Of a DNA stretch of 57,243 nucleotides, positions 24,535 through 32,771 are shown one piece after another. Every line of letters begins with the position of its first letter. Position 1 is the stretch's first letter. The notes below the pieces were generated by a model that was not told the DNA's origin, did no database searches, and was given only the letters and a program-made list of their open reading frames with translations. The position numbers and the translations under genes are program-made. This stretch comes from Methanomassiliicoccales archaeon PtaU1.Bin124 (lineage in GTDB: Archaea > Thermoplasmatota > Thermoplasmata > Methanomassiliicoccales > UBA472), in assembly GCA_002067865.1 (NCBI GenBank), contig MVRC01000011.1, positions 200,573 to 257,815 on the forward strand, read 5' to 3'.

Positions 24535-25839
24535 TCAATAGTCCTGCAGCGGGGACTTCATGAACTCGCGCAAGAGGACAGTGGCATAGCAGCCCTTGCC
24601 CAACGTGAAGCTGATGTCAAGAACGTCATCGGAGCACTGGGTCTTCAGGTCCTTGTAGCCTGCCACCAGTTCCCTCCTGCTGCCGCGGGAGTTGCAATCG
24701 GGGATCTGCGGCACCTTGAAGTCCTCCAGCTTGAGCCCTTCCGATCCCACCACGGACCTTTCGATCTCCCCCATCTGCCCTTCTGCCAGAACACTGTCCT
24801 GGCCATAGAGCACGCCGGAGATGAAAGCCCTACCATCGCGAACCTGCTTGCGTACCAGGTCCATGTTGTTCTCCGTGACCGGCACGTGCTTGTCGTGGTC
24901 GGGCAGGCCGTCCTTGTCGGCCGGGAGGACCACGTCACCAGGCAGCGGTTCGTTCAACGGCAACCCCCTCCTGATGCGCTCGCTGAGGATGCGGTTGAAC
25001 ATGTAAGATTGGTATGCATGGACGAACATCATCTGCAGGTTGCTGGGCAGCACCCGGATGGCTCCGACGTAGTCTTCGGGGTGCCGTTCCAACCAACCGA
25101 TGACCATGCGTTCGAACGTGAGCTTCTGGGGGAAGTAGGACAATGCCGCAGCGTAGTCGCGCTCTTCCTGCAGGCGCTTCCTTGCCTCCCGGGACTGCTC
25201 GTCCTCCTCCTCGTCAGGCTGGGCCACGTACCAGAGCACCGCCCCCTCCATATCGCCCTTCACGATGCTCCTGCCCACCAGATGGGTGATCGGACGGATG
25301 GAGCCGAAGCGCTGCGGGCCAAAGAAGTTGGGGAAGCCCCTCAACGCCTCAAGACGTTCCTGGGTGGAATGAACGGACGCCTGAAGCTCCTCCCCCTTAA
25401 TATTGCAGTCCCTGACCTTGATCGCGAACCGGTTGCCGACTAGGTCTCCGATCGTCAGATGCTTGTTCGAGCGGAACACGTCGCGGACCTCCACCTGGTG
25501 CACGTTCAATGCCTGCACCGCCTCCAGCGGCGCCTCGAACGACAGCAGCTGGGTCGTGACCGCCCTTTTATCCTTGGTGCCGGCGAAGCCGATCTTGGTG
25601 CGGCTAATGCCCAAGGCCTTGGACAGCTGGCGTACCAGCCGATTCATCTCCCAGTTGGTGGAGGTGACCGTGGCGATGACATATTTGCCGTTGTCCGAGC
25701 GGGGCAGGACCTTCGAGACCTCGTCGACCACGAAGTCCTCCGCCTGGACCTTCAGCTTTCCGCCTATGCCAGGTGTATCGGTGTAAAATACTTCCATGCC
25801 CAGGCCGCACTCGTCGGCCGGGGCCTCACGAAAAGACAT
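24535..25839 (-). CDS. truD: tRNA pseudouridine synthase D (archaeal TruD)
   Basis: TruD converts uridine 13 of tRNA to pseudouridine. The 434-residue protein begins with the family substrate loop (VDEVSKVLPRSDNGKYVIATVTSTNWEM) and carries the catalytic aspartate in FAGTKDKRAVTTQ near residue 86, plus NFFGPQRFGS and the TRUD insertion. It is convergent with the TPR gene; the two stop codons abut. Upstream, rpo11 ends three bases before the ATG, so the two share a transcript. Confidence 0.94.
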   Translation of the reverse strand: MSFREAPADECGLGMEVFYTDTPGIGGKLKVQAEDFVVDEVSKVLPRSDNGKYVIATVTSTNWEMNRLVRQLSKALGISRTKIGFAGTKDKRAVTTQLLSFEAPLEAVQALNVHQVEVRDVFRSNKHLTIGDLVGNRFAIKVRDCNIKGEELQASVHSTQERLEALRGFPNFFGPQRFGSIRPITHLVGRSIVKGDMEGAVLWYVAQPDEEEDEQSREARKRLQEERDYAAALSYFPQKLTFERMVIGWLERHPEDYVGAIRVLPSNLQMMFVHAYQSYMFNRILSERIRRGLPLNEPLPGDVVLPADKDGLPDHDKHVPVTENNMDLVRKQVRDGRAFISGVLYGQDSVLAEGQMGEIERSVVGSEGLKLEDFKVPQIPDCNSRGSRRELVAGYKDLKTQCSDDVLDISFTLGKGCYATVLLREFMKSPLQDY

Positions 25840-25842
25840 GTT

Positions 25843-26118
25843 TCACTTCAGTGCCTTGGCCAGCTTGTCCTTGGCCTCCTTGACATCGTTTGCCAAGGCC
25901 TTGGACGCCCGCTTCAAGGCGGTCTGGGGCTTCCCGCTCTTGACCTTCACGTAGAGGGTGGGGTGAGTAAGTCCCTGGGAACCAGATGTGTATTTGACCT
26001 CGTCGACCTCCTTGTCGCCGAGCAGCTCCTTCACCAAGGGGGAGATGAGGGTCATGTCAGCATCTTTGATCCTGATCTTGATGGAGTCCTTATCCTTCTC
26101 TAAGAGCTCAATCTCCAT
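25843..26118 (-). CDS. rpo11: DNA-directed RNA polymerase subunit Rpo11 (L)
   Basis: The 91-residue protein is the small alpha-like assembly subunit that pairs with Rpo3. The pattern MEIELLEKDKDSIKIRIKDADMTLISPLVKELL, then a strand ending HPTLYVKVKSG and a long C-terminal helix, is diagnostic. ATG 26118 is selected because it begins the conserved MEI segment and is about 29 bp below a CTTTATAG box at about 26143-26150; the frame up to 26157 would include the promoter. It is followed by truD. Confidence 0.9.
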   Translation of the reverse strand: MEIELLEKDKDSIKIRIKDADMTLISPLVKELLGDKEVDEVKYTSGSQGLTHPTLYVKVKSGKPQTALKRASKALANDVKEAKDKLAKALK

Positions 26119-26245
26119 GGGGGCCACTATAACGGATTCGTCTATAAAGATTTTCATCGCATGAGGAAAAATGTTGTCAGGCCAATCCCCTCAAACAGTC
26201 AGCGTCCGTCAGATGTTCTGCGGGATCGGCCCTTGAGCGTTTGGA

Positions 26246-27391
26246 TCAGACCAGCACGACGTCCTGGTCCCAGAAACATTCAGGCACCACGACATCGATG
26301 CTCTGCAGTATTCCGGTCGTGGTCATCAGCTTGATGGTGCAGGTCTGCGAGGGGTACAGCGGTATGAAACCGACCAACGTGATCCTGGCCAGGTCCGCCT
26401 GTCCTAGGACATGGTAACCGGTCTCCCAAGGCCCCATGGACACCTTGTGCTCGGCCTTCAGGCCGAAATGGTACAATCCCTCATCCTGGTCCTGACAGAC
26501 ATAGCTGACACTCTGTGTCCCGCTGTTCATGGTGAGGATCATAGAGTCCAGGCGCAGGTCCGGAGCGCCGGAGGGAAGGCCGATCAGCAGCTCGAGGACC
26601 GGAAGGCGCATCGGGGCCGTGTCGACGATTATCTCGACGGCCTCTATTGCGACGAGCGAGTTCTCATATCCAGAGGTGGTCTGCAATGATTCCCTGGTAT
26701 ATCCGAACGACTGCCCCTGGGACAGCTGTGCATCGGTCATCTGATACACTTCGTTCCCATCGGCCCAGTTCGGCGCGCCTATGCCAGTGTCGGTGCCGGA
26801 GAGCACGTACTGGAAGTTAGGAGCATCGGTCGCGGCAAAGACGAGGTAGTACCTTCCGGCGGTGCTCGGTGCAGTGATATTGATATCAACGGCGAAAGTG
26901 GTCTGCCCGGGACCGACATCTGCGGAGATCTGGTTGGCCACGTTTGTGATCGCTCCGGTCTGCCAGGTGGTCACGTAAGCGAACGGGAAGGTCTCGGTGC
27001 CGTCGTTCAGGTTGTGCACTTTAAGGTTGACGGTGCCGGCGATGGTGTCGCCGGGGTCCACTACTATCTTCTTGTCCTTGGAGTCGAGCTCCTGGCCGGA
27101 GAGGTTGCCGGTGGTAAGCTTGATGTGACTGGTATAGTCCTCATCTACATCGTTCTGGCTGGAACCGACCACTTGCTTGACCACGACAGAGGCCGAGACC
27201 TCGGTGATGGAATTATCTCCTGCGTCCTCGCCTCTCTCTCGTGCTATGTTGGACGACTGTATCAGCACCGATGCCGCTACCGCGCCGACCAGCACGAACG
27301 CTATGAACAGGATCACCATCCCGATCCCGATATCCCCAAAGGTATCGTTCTTGAACTTGCGAATGATAGATTCCCCCCGGAACCTTAGCAA
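26246..27391 (-). CDS. Archaellin-like protein with an inserted domain
   Basis: The N-terminus carries a class III signal: basic residues, TFG then DIGIGMVILFIAFVLVGAVAASVLIQ, matching archaellins (cleavage expected after Gly19). At 381 residues it is longer than most FlaB archaellins; about residues 110-200 form a CARDB-like beta domain (GDTIAGTVNLKVHNLNDGTETFPFAYV, AGRYYLVFAATDAP) inserted before the remaining outer domain. No archaellum motor gene is nearby, so it may be a dispersed archaellin or a related pilin. The start is TTG 27391, about 25 bp below a GGATATAACC box. Confidence 0.75.
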   Translation of the reverse strand: MLRFRGESIIRKFKNDTFGDIGIGMVILFIAFVLVGAVAASVLIQSSNIARERGEDAGDNSITEVSASVVVKQVVGSSQNDVDEDYTSHIKLTTGNLSGQELDSKDKKIVVDPGDTIAGTVNLKVHNLNDGTETFPFAYVTTWQTGAITNVANQISADVGPGQTTFAVDINITAPSTAGRYYLVFAATDAPNFQYVLSGTDTGIGAPNWADGNEVYQMTDAQLSQGQSFGYTRESLQTTSGYENSLVAIEAVEIIVDTAPMRLPVLELLIGLPSGAPDLRLDSMILTMNSGTQSVSYVCQDQDEGLYHFGLKAEHKVSMGPWETGYHVLGQADLARITLVGFIPLYPSQTCTIKLMTTTGILQSIDVVVPECFWDQDVVLV

Positions 27392-27452
27392 GCAGGACGC
27401 TATCCGGGGGTTATATCCCCTGTCATCTGGTTATCATTACCCCGAACGAGAA

Positions 27453-29210
27453 TCATTCAATTTGCTTGAGCTGGCTGCGATACATGGAGAGAAGTTCGTC
27501 GCTTCTCGTCGCCTCTCGCGGCCCCTTGTCGTCGCGTATCTTGCCGGTCCAACGGGGGAACCTGATCGCCAATCCGCCGTCCTTACGCACTTTACCATAT
27601 GCGGCCGTATGGATGGGCGAGACGGTGATCTCCGCCCCGCGCACCTCCAGCACGAGGCCGGGCTCGAACCAGAAGTCGGCCTGCATGTTCGATGAGACCA
27701 AGTGGTGCTTGTCCTGCACCCGGTACTGCTCCAGCCTCTTGGGGATCTCGGCCAGGGCGGCATCGTCGAACCCGCTGCCCAGCTTGGACACGGTCTCGAA
27801 CCGGTCCTCCTGCTCGTTGTACGTGGCCATCAGCAGAGCCCCGTAGACGCCCTTCCTCTTGCCCCTTCCGGCGAACGCCCCGACCACGACGAGGTCGACC
27901 GTGTCGTTCATTTCCGAGCGGTATTCCTTCTTGTACTTGATCCAGAGGAACCCTCTGTTACCGGCGCGGTAGAACGAGTCAGGCCCGATGCTCTTGGCCA
28001 TCAGGCCCTCGCACCCGTCCCGAAGCGCCTCGAGGAAGAACTTCTGCACCTCCTCCTCGCTCTGCAGCATCCGCATCTCCGACAGCTTCGCCGCATCCGT
28101 GATGCGGAACGCCTCCGTCAGGGCGGCCCGTCTCTTCAGGTATGTCACTTCGGTCATGTCCTGCCCATCGAGATAGAGCAGGTCGAACAGGCAGATGCGC
28201 ACCGGATATTCCTCCATGGCCTCCTCCAGGCCATGCTTCCTGCCGCGGCGGTGGGAGACCTCCTGGAACGGCAGGAACTCCCCGGTGTTCAGGTCGACCG
28301 GGACGCACTCGCCCTCCACGATGGCCGATCCGACCGTGAACGATTCCTTCAGCGCCTTCACCACGTCCGGGAACTGGGACGTCAGGTCCTCCAATCGGCG
28401 GGAGTAAAGGGTCACTACCCCGTCCTTGATGTGCGCCTGGACCCTGACGCCGTCATACTTGTACTCGAATGCGCAGTTGCCCCCCATCTTCTCCAATATC
28501 TCGGCCGGGGAGGACATCCTCTCGGCCAGCATGACCCTGATGGGATTGCCGACCTGGACATGAATGGACTTTACCCCTTCCAGTCCGGAACGGCTGAGCA
28601 CCTCGCCCACCAGCCCCATGTCGGACGTGATGTTGAACGCCCTCTCCACCGCATCCCTCTCCTCCTTGGTGGCGAAAGCGACCGACAGGGCGTCGATCAT
28701 CGTCATGGCGGCGACGCCCAGTCTCATCTTGCCGGTGACGATGCGGGAGATGTACTTCGCCTCCACCGGGGTGGCGTCATGCAGCACCTCCGCCAGCATC
28801 TTCATCTTGGAGTCCTGCGAACCGCCCCCCTCGGACGACGAGGCTCGCTCCAGGGCGGAATATACCCGGTCCAGTGTGAGCGGTTCGGAGAAAAGGGTGG
28901 TCTGCCTCTTTCCTTGATACAACTTCTCCGCCACACTGCCCAGGTCCCCCTCCTTCAGCTGGACCTCGGAGATCTTCTCCTCCCTGGTGCCGGTGACGAA
29001 GGAAAGGGTACGGATGAGCAGCTTGTCCGCCATGCCCAGCTTCTGCTGGTAGAAATCGGGATAGAGCTGCCCCTGAGTGAGATAGATGGCCTTCCGCAGT
29101 GCGCTGGTCTCAGCTGTCCTGAAGAACGAGGCCAGGATGTCCGTCATCTCCAATCTGCTGGAGGTGGCGTCGAGCCTCTCATAGACCGATACCAGGTCGC
29201 GGAACAGCAT
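27453..29210 (-). CDS. lig: ATP-dependent DNA ligase
   Basis: This is the archaeal replicative ligase that seals nicks using ATP. The 585-residue protein has an N-terminal DNA-binding domain, the adenylation motif KYDGVRVQ with the catalytic lysine near residue 250, motif III-type VRICLFDLLYLDG, motif IV EGLMAKSI, and motif V/VI LWIKYKKEY and IRFPRWTGKIRDDK in the OB domain. ATG 29210 is chosen over the TTG 29246. It is 48 bp downstream of a Hef-type helicase gene on the same strand. Confidence 0.95.
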   Translation of the reverse strand: MLFRDLVSVYERLDATSSRLEMTDILASFFRTAETSALRKAIYLTQGQLYPDFYQQKLGMADKLLIRTLSFVTGTREEKISEVQLKEGDLGSVAEKLYQGKRQTTLFSEPLTLDRVYSALERASSSEGGGSQDSKMKMLAEVLHDATPVEAKYISRIVTGKMRLGVAAMTMIDALSVAFATKEERDAVERAFNITSDMGLVGEVLSRSGLEGVKSIHVQVGNPIRVMLAERMSSPAEILEKMGGNCAFEYKYDGVRVQAHIKDGVVTLYSRRLEDLTSQFPDVVKALKESFTVGSAIVEGECVPVDLNTGEFLPFQEVSHRRGRKHGLEEAMEEYPVRICLFDLLYLDGQDMTEVTYLKRRAALTEAFRITDAAKLSEMRMLQSEEEVQKFFLEALRDGCEGLMAKSIGPDSFYRAGNRGFLWIKYKKEYRSEMNDTVDLVVVGAFAGRGKRKGVYGALLMATYNEQEDRFETVSKLGSGFDDAALAEIPKRLEQYRVQDKHHLVSSNMQADFWFEPGLVLEVRGAEITVSPIHTAAYGKVRKDGGLAIRFPRWTGKIRDDKGPREATRSDELLSMYRSQLKQIE

Positions 29211-29258
29211 ATGGCCCTCTGAACTCCTCTTCACTAGATAATCCAATCGCCGGGGCCA

Positions 29259-30836
29259 TCAAAAGTCGAACAGGGTGCGCTGATTCTCCTTCTTCGGTCC
29301 CTCGTCCTTCGGGCCGTCCGATTCCAGCTCCCTCTTCAGAGTAAGCAGCCTGGACTTCATGGCCTTCTCCTTCCTGGCGCTGGAGAAGTAGTACGCCTGG
29401 TCCCTGGTGCCCTTGGTCATGAAGATGATGACCTTCCCCGCGCTCCGCCTGCCGGTGCGGCCTTTCCGCTGGATGCTGCGTATCTCGGAAGGCACGGGCT
29501 CATAGAACACGACCAGGTCCGTGCTGGCCACGTCCAGGCCTTCCTCGCCCACGGATGTGGCGACGAGGACGTTGTACTCTCCCTCACGGAACTGCTGCAA
29601 CACCCCTACCTGCTCCTTCTGCCTCAGCCCCTTCTCCCCCACCCGATCGGCCTGGCCAACCAGCTTCGCCACCCTCACCCCTTCCACCCTGGACAGCTTG
29701 CTCGCCACCATGTCACAGGTGTCGCGGTAATGGGTGAAGACCAGCACCTTCGAGGCGGGCTTCTCAGCTATCTGCCTGGCCACGGCCGTCATCACCCTGG
29801 AGAGCTTGGGGTGTTCCACCTTCACGTTCTTCATCATCTCGCGAACGGCCTTGAACTGCTCCGTCTCCACGATCACCCTGGAGGCCTTGGAGCCCTCGTC
29901 CGAATCCGCTTCGGCCGACAGCCTGTCCAGGTATGCGATCAAAGAACTGCTGCCCTGGGTCTCGGCCAGGTCTATGGCATGCTCCACCTTGATGGCCATG
30001 GCATTGACGCTCAAGGCGCGATAGATGCTCTTGCTCCTCTCCCCCTGTTTCAATCTGGCGGAGAGGTCGTTGCCCAGCGCCAGCAGGTCCTTGGTGCTGA
30101 TCTGGTCCACATCGGGGATGAGGCCCATATTGACCAGCTCCTTCAGGTATGTCTCGTACAGGGAGGTCAGGATGGAGGAGGCCTTGCGCAGCTCGGGCGG
30201 AAGGTCCAGCTCGATGAACTCCATGTTCACGTCCTGGACATACTTGGCCACGTCCGGGTCGTGCTCTGTGCGGACCTCGATGTTGACGATGCCGAGGTTG
30301 TCGCACACCTCCTTGACCTTCTCCTTCTGGCTGCCGGGGCTGGCGGTCATGCCCAGGACCAGTCCGTTGAAGTTCTTGTACTCCGCAGCCACAGCGACAT
30401 AGGCGTAGTTACCCACCGCCCGGTGCGCCTCATCGAAGATTATGAGATTGACCTTGTCCAGGCGGACGCGGTCGTTCTTCAGATCGTTGGCGACGACCTG
30501 GGGGGTGGAGGCGATGACATCGTTCTCGATCCACAGCGCCTCCCTCTCCTCCGGGGAGACCTCTCCGGTCATCACCGCCACCTTCTTGCCCACCAGGAAG
30601 TCCTGCAGGAATCGGCTGTGCTGTTCGACCAGCGGCTTCGTCGGTGCCAGTAGCAAGACCTTGCCGCCCTTACGATGCAGCACTTCGGCCAGGGTGAGCA
30701 GCGCCACCACGGTCTTGCCCATGCCAGTGGGCAGCACGACCAAGGTGGAACGTTCCACCGCCTCCTTGGCCAGCGCGACCTGGTAGTCCCGCTGCTCTAC
30801 GCTGTCCTTTTTGATCAAGGGGCGGTCGATGAACAC
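29259..30836 (-). CDS. Hef/FANCM-type DEAH helicase without nuclease domain
   Basis: The 525-residue superfamily 2 helicase has motif I LPTGMGKT, motif II FDEAH, motif III TASP, and motif VI QRKGRTGR, with the Hef-type insertion between the two RecA lobes. Archaeal Hef usually carries a C-terminal XPF-like nuclease and HhH domain; here the protein stops after lobe 2 with a charged tail ending QRTLFDF, a likely PCNA-interacting peptide. It probably remodels stalled forks or branched DNA. It starts at GTG 30836, below a CATATAAACC box, and is cotranscribed with the ligase gene. Confidence 0.9.
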   Translation of the reverse strand: MFIDRPLIKKDSVEQRDYQVALAKEAVERSTLVVLPTGMGKTVVALLTLAEVLHRKGGKVLLLAPTKPLVEQHSRFLQDFLVGKKVAVMTGEVSPEEREALWIENDVIASTPQVVANDLKNDRVRLDKVNLIIFDEAHRAVGNYAYVAVAAEYKNFNGLVLGMTASPGSQKEKVKEVCDNLGIVNIEVRTEHDPDVAKYVQDVNMEFIELDLPPELRKASSILTSLYETYLKELVNMGLIPDVDQISTKDLLALGNDLSARLKQGERSKSIYRALSVNAMAIKVEHAIDLAETQGSSSLIAYLDRLSAEADSDEGSKASRVIVETEQFKAVREMMKNVKVEHPKLSRVMTAVARQIAEKPASKVLVFTHYRDTCDMVASKLSRVEGVRVAKLVGQADRVGEKGLRQKEQVGVLQQFREGEYNVLVATSVGEEGLDVASTDLVVFYEPVPSEIRSIQRKGRTGRRSAGKVIIFMTKGTRDQAYYFSSARKEKAMKSRLLTLKRELESDGPKDEGPKKENQRTLFDF

Positions 30837-30892
30837 AGACCCAGAATATGAGAAGAAGGTAAAAATGGTTTATATGGAAGGGATTGGCGGCC

Positions 30893-31213
30893 TTAGTGGC
30901 AGCCGCCGCCGCAGGAGCTGCAGCCGGACACGTTGGGGTTGTGGACGATAAGGCCGGACCCGTACGGGGTCTCGACGAAGTCCACGGTGCAGGCGTCCAG
31001 GATCTCCTTGGTCTCGTTGTCATAGTACAGGGAGAAGCCTTCGGACGGTTGCTCGATGTCGCCCTCCTTCTTTCCCTGCTGGAAGCTCATGCCGAACTGG
31101 GGACCAGAGCAGCCCATTCCCGAAAGGTAGATCTTGATTCCGAAACCTTTCTTGTCGTTCTTTGCGATCAGATCGTTGATGTACTTGGATGCTTCAGATG
31201 TGACTTCAACCAT
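30893..31213 (-). CDS. A-type iron-sulfur carrier (HesB/IscA-like)
   Basis: The 106-residue protein shows the A-type carrier fold: VTSEASKYINDLIAKNDKKGFGIKIYLSGMGCSGPQFGMSF, then a C-terminal CSSCGGGCH. The first cysteine (CSG) and the terminal cysteine cluster can bind a Fe-S cluster; the terminal spacing differs from the C-x-C of classical IscA. ATG 31213 is preceded by GGTGAG; the upstream in-frame start at 31222 lies within that ribosome-binding site. A CTATAAATAC box is at about 31247-31256. Confidence 0.88.
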   Translation of the reverse strand: MVEVTSEASKYINDLIAKNDKKGFGIKIYLSGMGCSGPQFGMSFQQGKKEGDIEQPSEGFSLYYDNETKEILDACTVDFVETPYGSGLIVHNPNVSGCSSCGGGCH

Positions 31214-31312
31214 GTCTCTCACCTGTAGGCGTTCAAATCATCAACGTGTATTTATAGGATTCCCAGGACGGTTTGTTAAGTTACTGCATAACTGCGGCGC
31301 AAGTGTTTTATC

Positions 31313-31777
31313 ATGAGGGCAGGCTCACAGAGGCCCGTGGAATTCCGTCCCCTTCGCCGCGGCGACATACCTTCCCTGGTACGCATGAGCAGGGAGAACA
31401 TGGCAGCCATAGTGAAATCCTCATGGGGCATGGAATGGCAGGACGAACCGCTCTTGGAGTGGTTCATGGACAAGGACATACAGACGGAGGTACTGGAGGA
31501 GGGTGGTGAGGCGGTGGGGTACTACTCCCTCGAACCGATCGATAAGTATCTCTTCATCACGTCGGTCCAGCTTCGCAAGGATCATCAAGGGAAGGGACAT
31601 GGGCGGCACCTGATGGAGCGGATAGAGGACATCGCCAGGCAGCAAGGGGCGGATGGAGTGGAGCTCTGTGTGCAGGACTCCAATGACAACGCCAAGGGCT
31701 TCTACGATCATATCGGGTACTCGGTCATATGCCGCCGGGGGAACAATTTCCTCATGCGCAAGCGGCTCGGCCGATGA
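31313..31777 (+). CDS. GNAT-family N-acetyltransferase
   Basis: The 154-residue protein has a single GNAT domain. The acetyl-CoA loop is RKDHQGKGHGRHLMERIEDIA, following the strand YLFITSVQL, with VELCVQDSNDNAKGFYDHIGYSV as the final conserved region. The acceptor substrate is not known. It is divergent from the iron-sulfur carrier gene and precedes an FN3 membrane-protein gene by 48 bp. Confidence 0.88.
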   Translation: MRAGSQRPVEFRPLRRGDIPSLVRMSRENMAAIVKSSWGMEWQDEPLLEWFMDKDIQTEVLEEGGEAVGYYSLEPIDKYLFITSVQLRKDHQGKGHGRHLMERIEDIARQQGADGVELCVQDSNDNAKGFYDHIGYSVICRRGNNFLMRKRLGR

Positions 31778-31825
31778 AAAGATATTTTGCCCACGATGCC
31801 GTGCGGTGAGGCGGAGACGTTTTCC

Positions 31826-32311
31826 ATGAAGGTCGGGGCCCTGGCAATACTATTCTTTGCGCTTTCATCTGTTCTATTCGTGCCCATCGTGGCCTCGTCG
31901 GCAGCCCCCTCCGCCCCCGTCGACCTGGTGGCCTTCGCGGGGAGGGACTATGTCGATCTGTCATGGAAGGCGCCAGCCAGTGATGGGGGCAGCAATCTCA
32001 CCACCTATGCGCTGTTCCGGGGAGAGAACCCCGAGGACATGGTGCTCATGGCAAATTTCACTGCCAACGTGACCGCCTACCACGATGAGAACGTCGAGAC
32101 CGCCAGGACCTACTTCTACCAGGTCGCCGCCTGGAACGAAGGGAATATGAGCGTCCGAAGCGACATGGTCCTGGCCACCATACCGAAGGTCGAGACGACG
32201 GACAACGGCACTCTCGTCGGTGTGGTCGCCCTGGCCATAGCGGCGGTGGCGATCCAGCTGGGCATCGTGGCCATATGGGTCATCCTGAAGAAGGGCGCGA
32301 GAAAGCAATGA
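31826..32311 (+). CDS. Secreted, membrane-anchored fibronectin type III protein
   Basis: The 161-residue protein has a signal peptide (MKVGALAILFFALSSVLFVPIVASSA), one fibronectin type III domain (PSAPVDLVAFAGRDYVDLSWKAP, YALFRGENPEDMVLMANF, TYFYQVAAWNEGNMSVRS) and a C-terminal membrane helix with a short basic tail. It likely displays a binding domain on the cell surface. ATG 31826 gives the proper signal peptide; the open frame extends to 31787 without added signal features. Confidence 0.78.
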   Translation: MKVGALAILFFALSSVLFVPIVASSAAPSAPVDLVAFAGRDYVDLSWKAPASDGGSNLTTYALFRGENPEDMVLMANFTANVTAYHDENVETARTYFYQVAAWNEGNMSVRSDMVLATIPKVETTDNGTLVGVVALAIAAVAIQLGIVAIWVILKKGARKQ

Positions 32312-32352
32312 GCACGGGCGGTCGATCCATCCAGCATCCATCCACGCCAATC

Positions 32353-32359
32353 TATATAT
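32353..32359 (+). promoter_or_regulatory. TATA box of the Fur-CbiMNQO operon
   Basis: TATATAT at 32353-32359 lies about 29 bp upstream of the fur-like ATG at 32385, predicting a leaderless transcript. The Fur-box-like site immediately follows it. Confidence 0.6.
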
Positions 32360-32361
32360 TC

Positions 32362-32380
32362 GATAACAGTAATCATTATC
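32362..32380. promoter_or_regulatory. Fur box-like operator
   Basis: GATAACAGTAATCATTATC matches 16 of 19 positions of the classical Fur consensus. It lies between the TATA box and the start codon of a Fur-family gene. An overlapping perfect dyad CATTAT-CA-ATAATG at 32374-32387 reaches into the start codon. Binding here would block initiation, so metal-dependent autorepression of the regulator and the downstream metal-uptake genes is the likely logic. Confidence 0.65.
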
Positions 32381-32384
32381 AATA

Positions 32385-32771
32385 ATGAACGGGAGGAACA
32401 GCAGGTGGACCAAGCAGCTGAAGCTGATCTTGGACATCGTCTATGAAAGCGACCACCCCATCACAGCCGATGAGGTGTACACCCGTTCCCGCGGCTCGAT
32501 GCCGAACATCTCATTGGGCACAGTCTATCGTAACCTCAACAAGCTGGTCTCGGAAGGCCTGGTGTCCGAATCCAATGCGAACGGGATATCCACGTTCTGC
32601 AAACATCCCTTCCCCAACACCACCTTCGAGTGCTCATCCTGCCGCAAACTGGTCAGCGTGCCGGTGGACCTGAACGTTCTGGAGCTTTCCAAGAGGTCAG
32701 GTATGGCGGTGGAGCGCTATACCCTGCAGCTTCACGGCGTCTGTAAGGGGTGTCAGAGAAAATGCACATAA
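32385..32771 (+). CDS. Fur-family metalloregulator
   Basis: The 128-residue protein has the Fur winged helix (TKQLKLILDIVYESDHPITADEVYTRSRGSMPNISLGTVYRNLNKLVSEGLV) and a compact dimerisation domain with the zinc site C-S-S-C paired with C-K-G-C near the C-terminus. Its position at the head of a CbiMNQO operon suggests sensing of cobalt or nickel rather than iron, though the metal cannot be read from sequence. A near-consensus Fur box overlaps its promoter. The cbiM start lies inside its last codons, so expression is coupled. Confidence 0.9.
   Translation: MNGRNSRWTKQLKLILDIVYESDHPITADEVYTRSRGSMPNISLGTVYRNLNKLVSEGLVSESNANGISTFCKHPFPNTTFECSSCRKLVSVPVDLNVLELSKRSGMAVERYTLQLHGVCKGCQRKCT

Noticed and set aside
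27702-29222. Long plus-strand frame of 506 codons
   Set aside because: It is antisense to the DNA ligase gene and its composition (His, Leu, Arg, Gln rich) is that of a GC-rich shadow frame.
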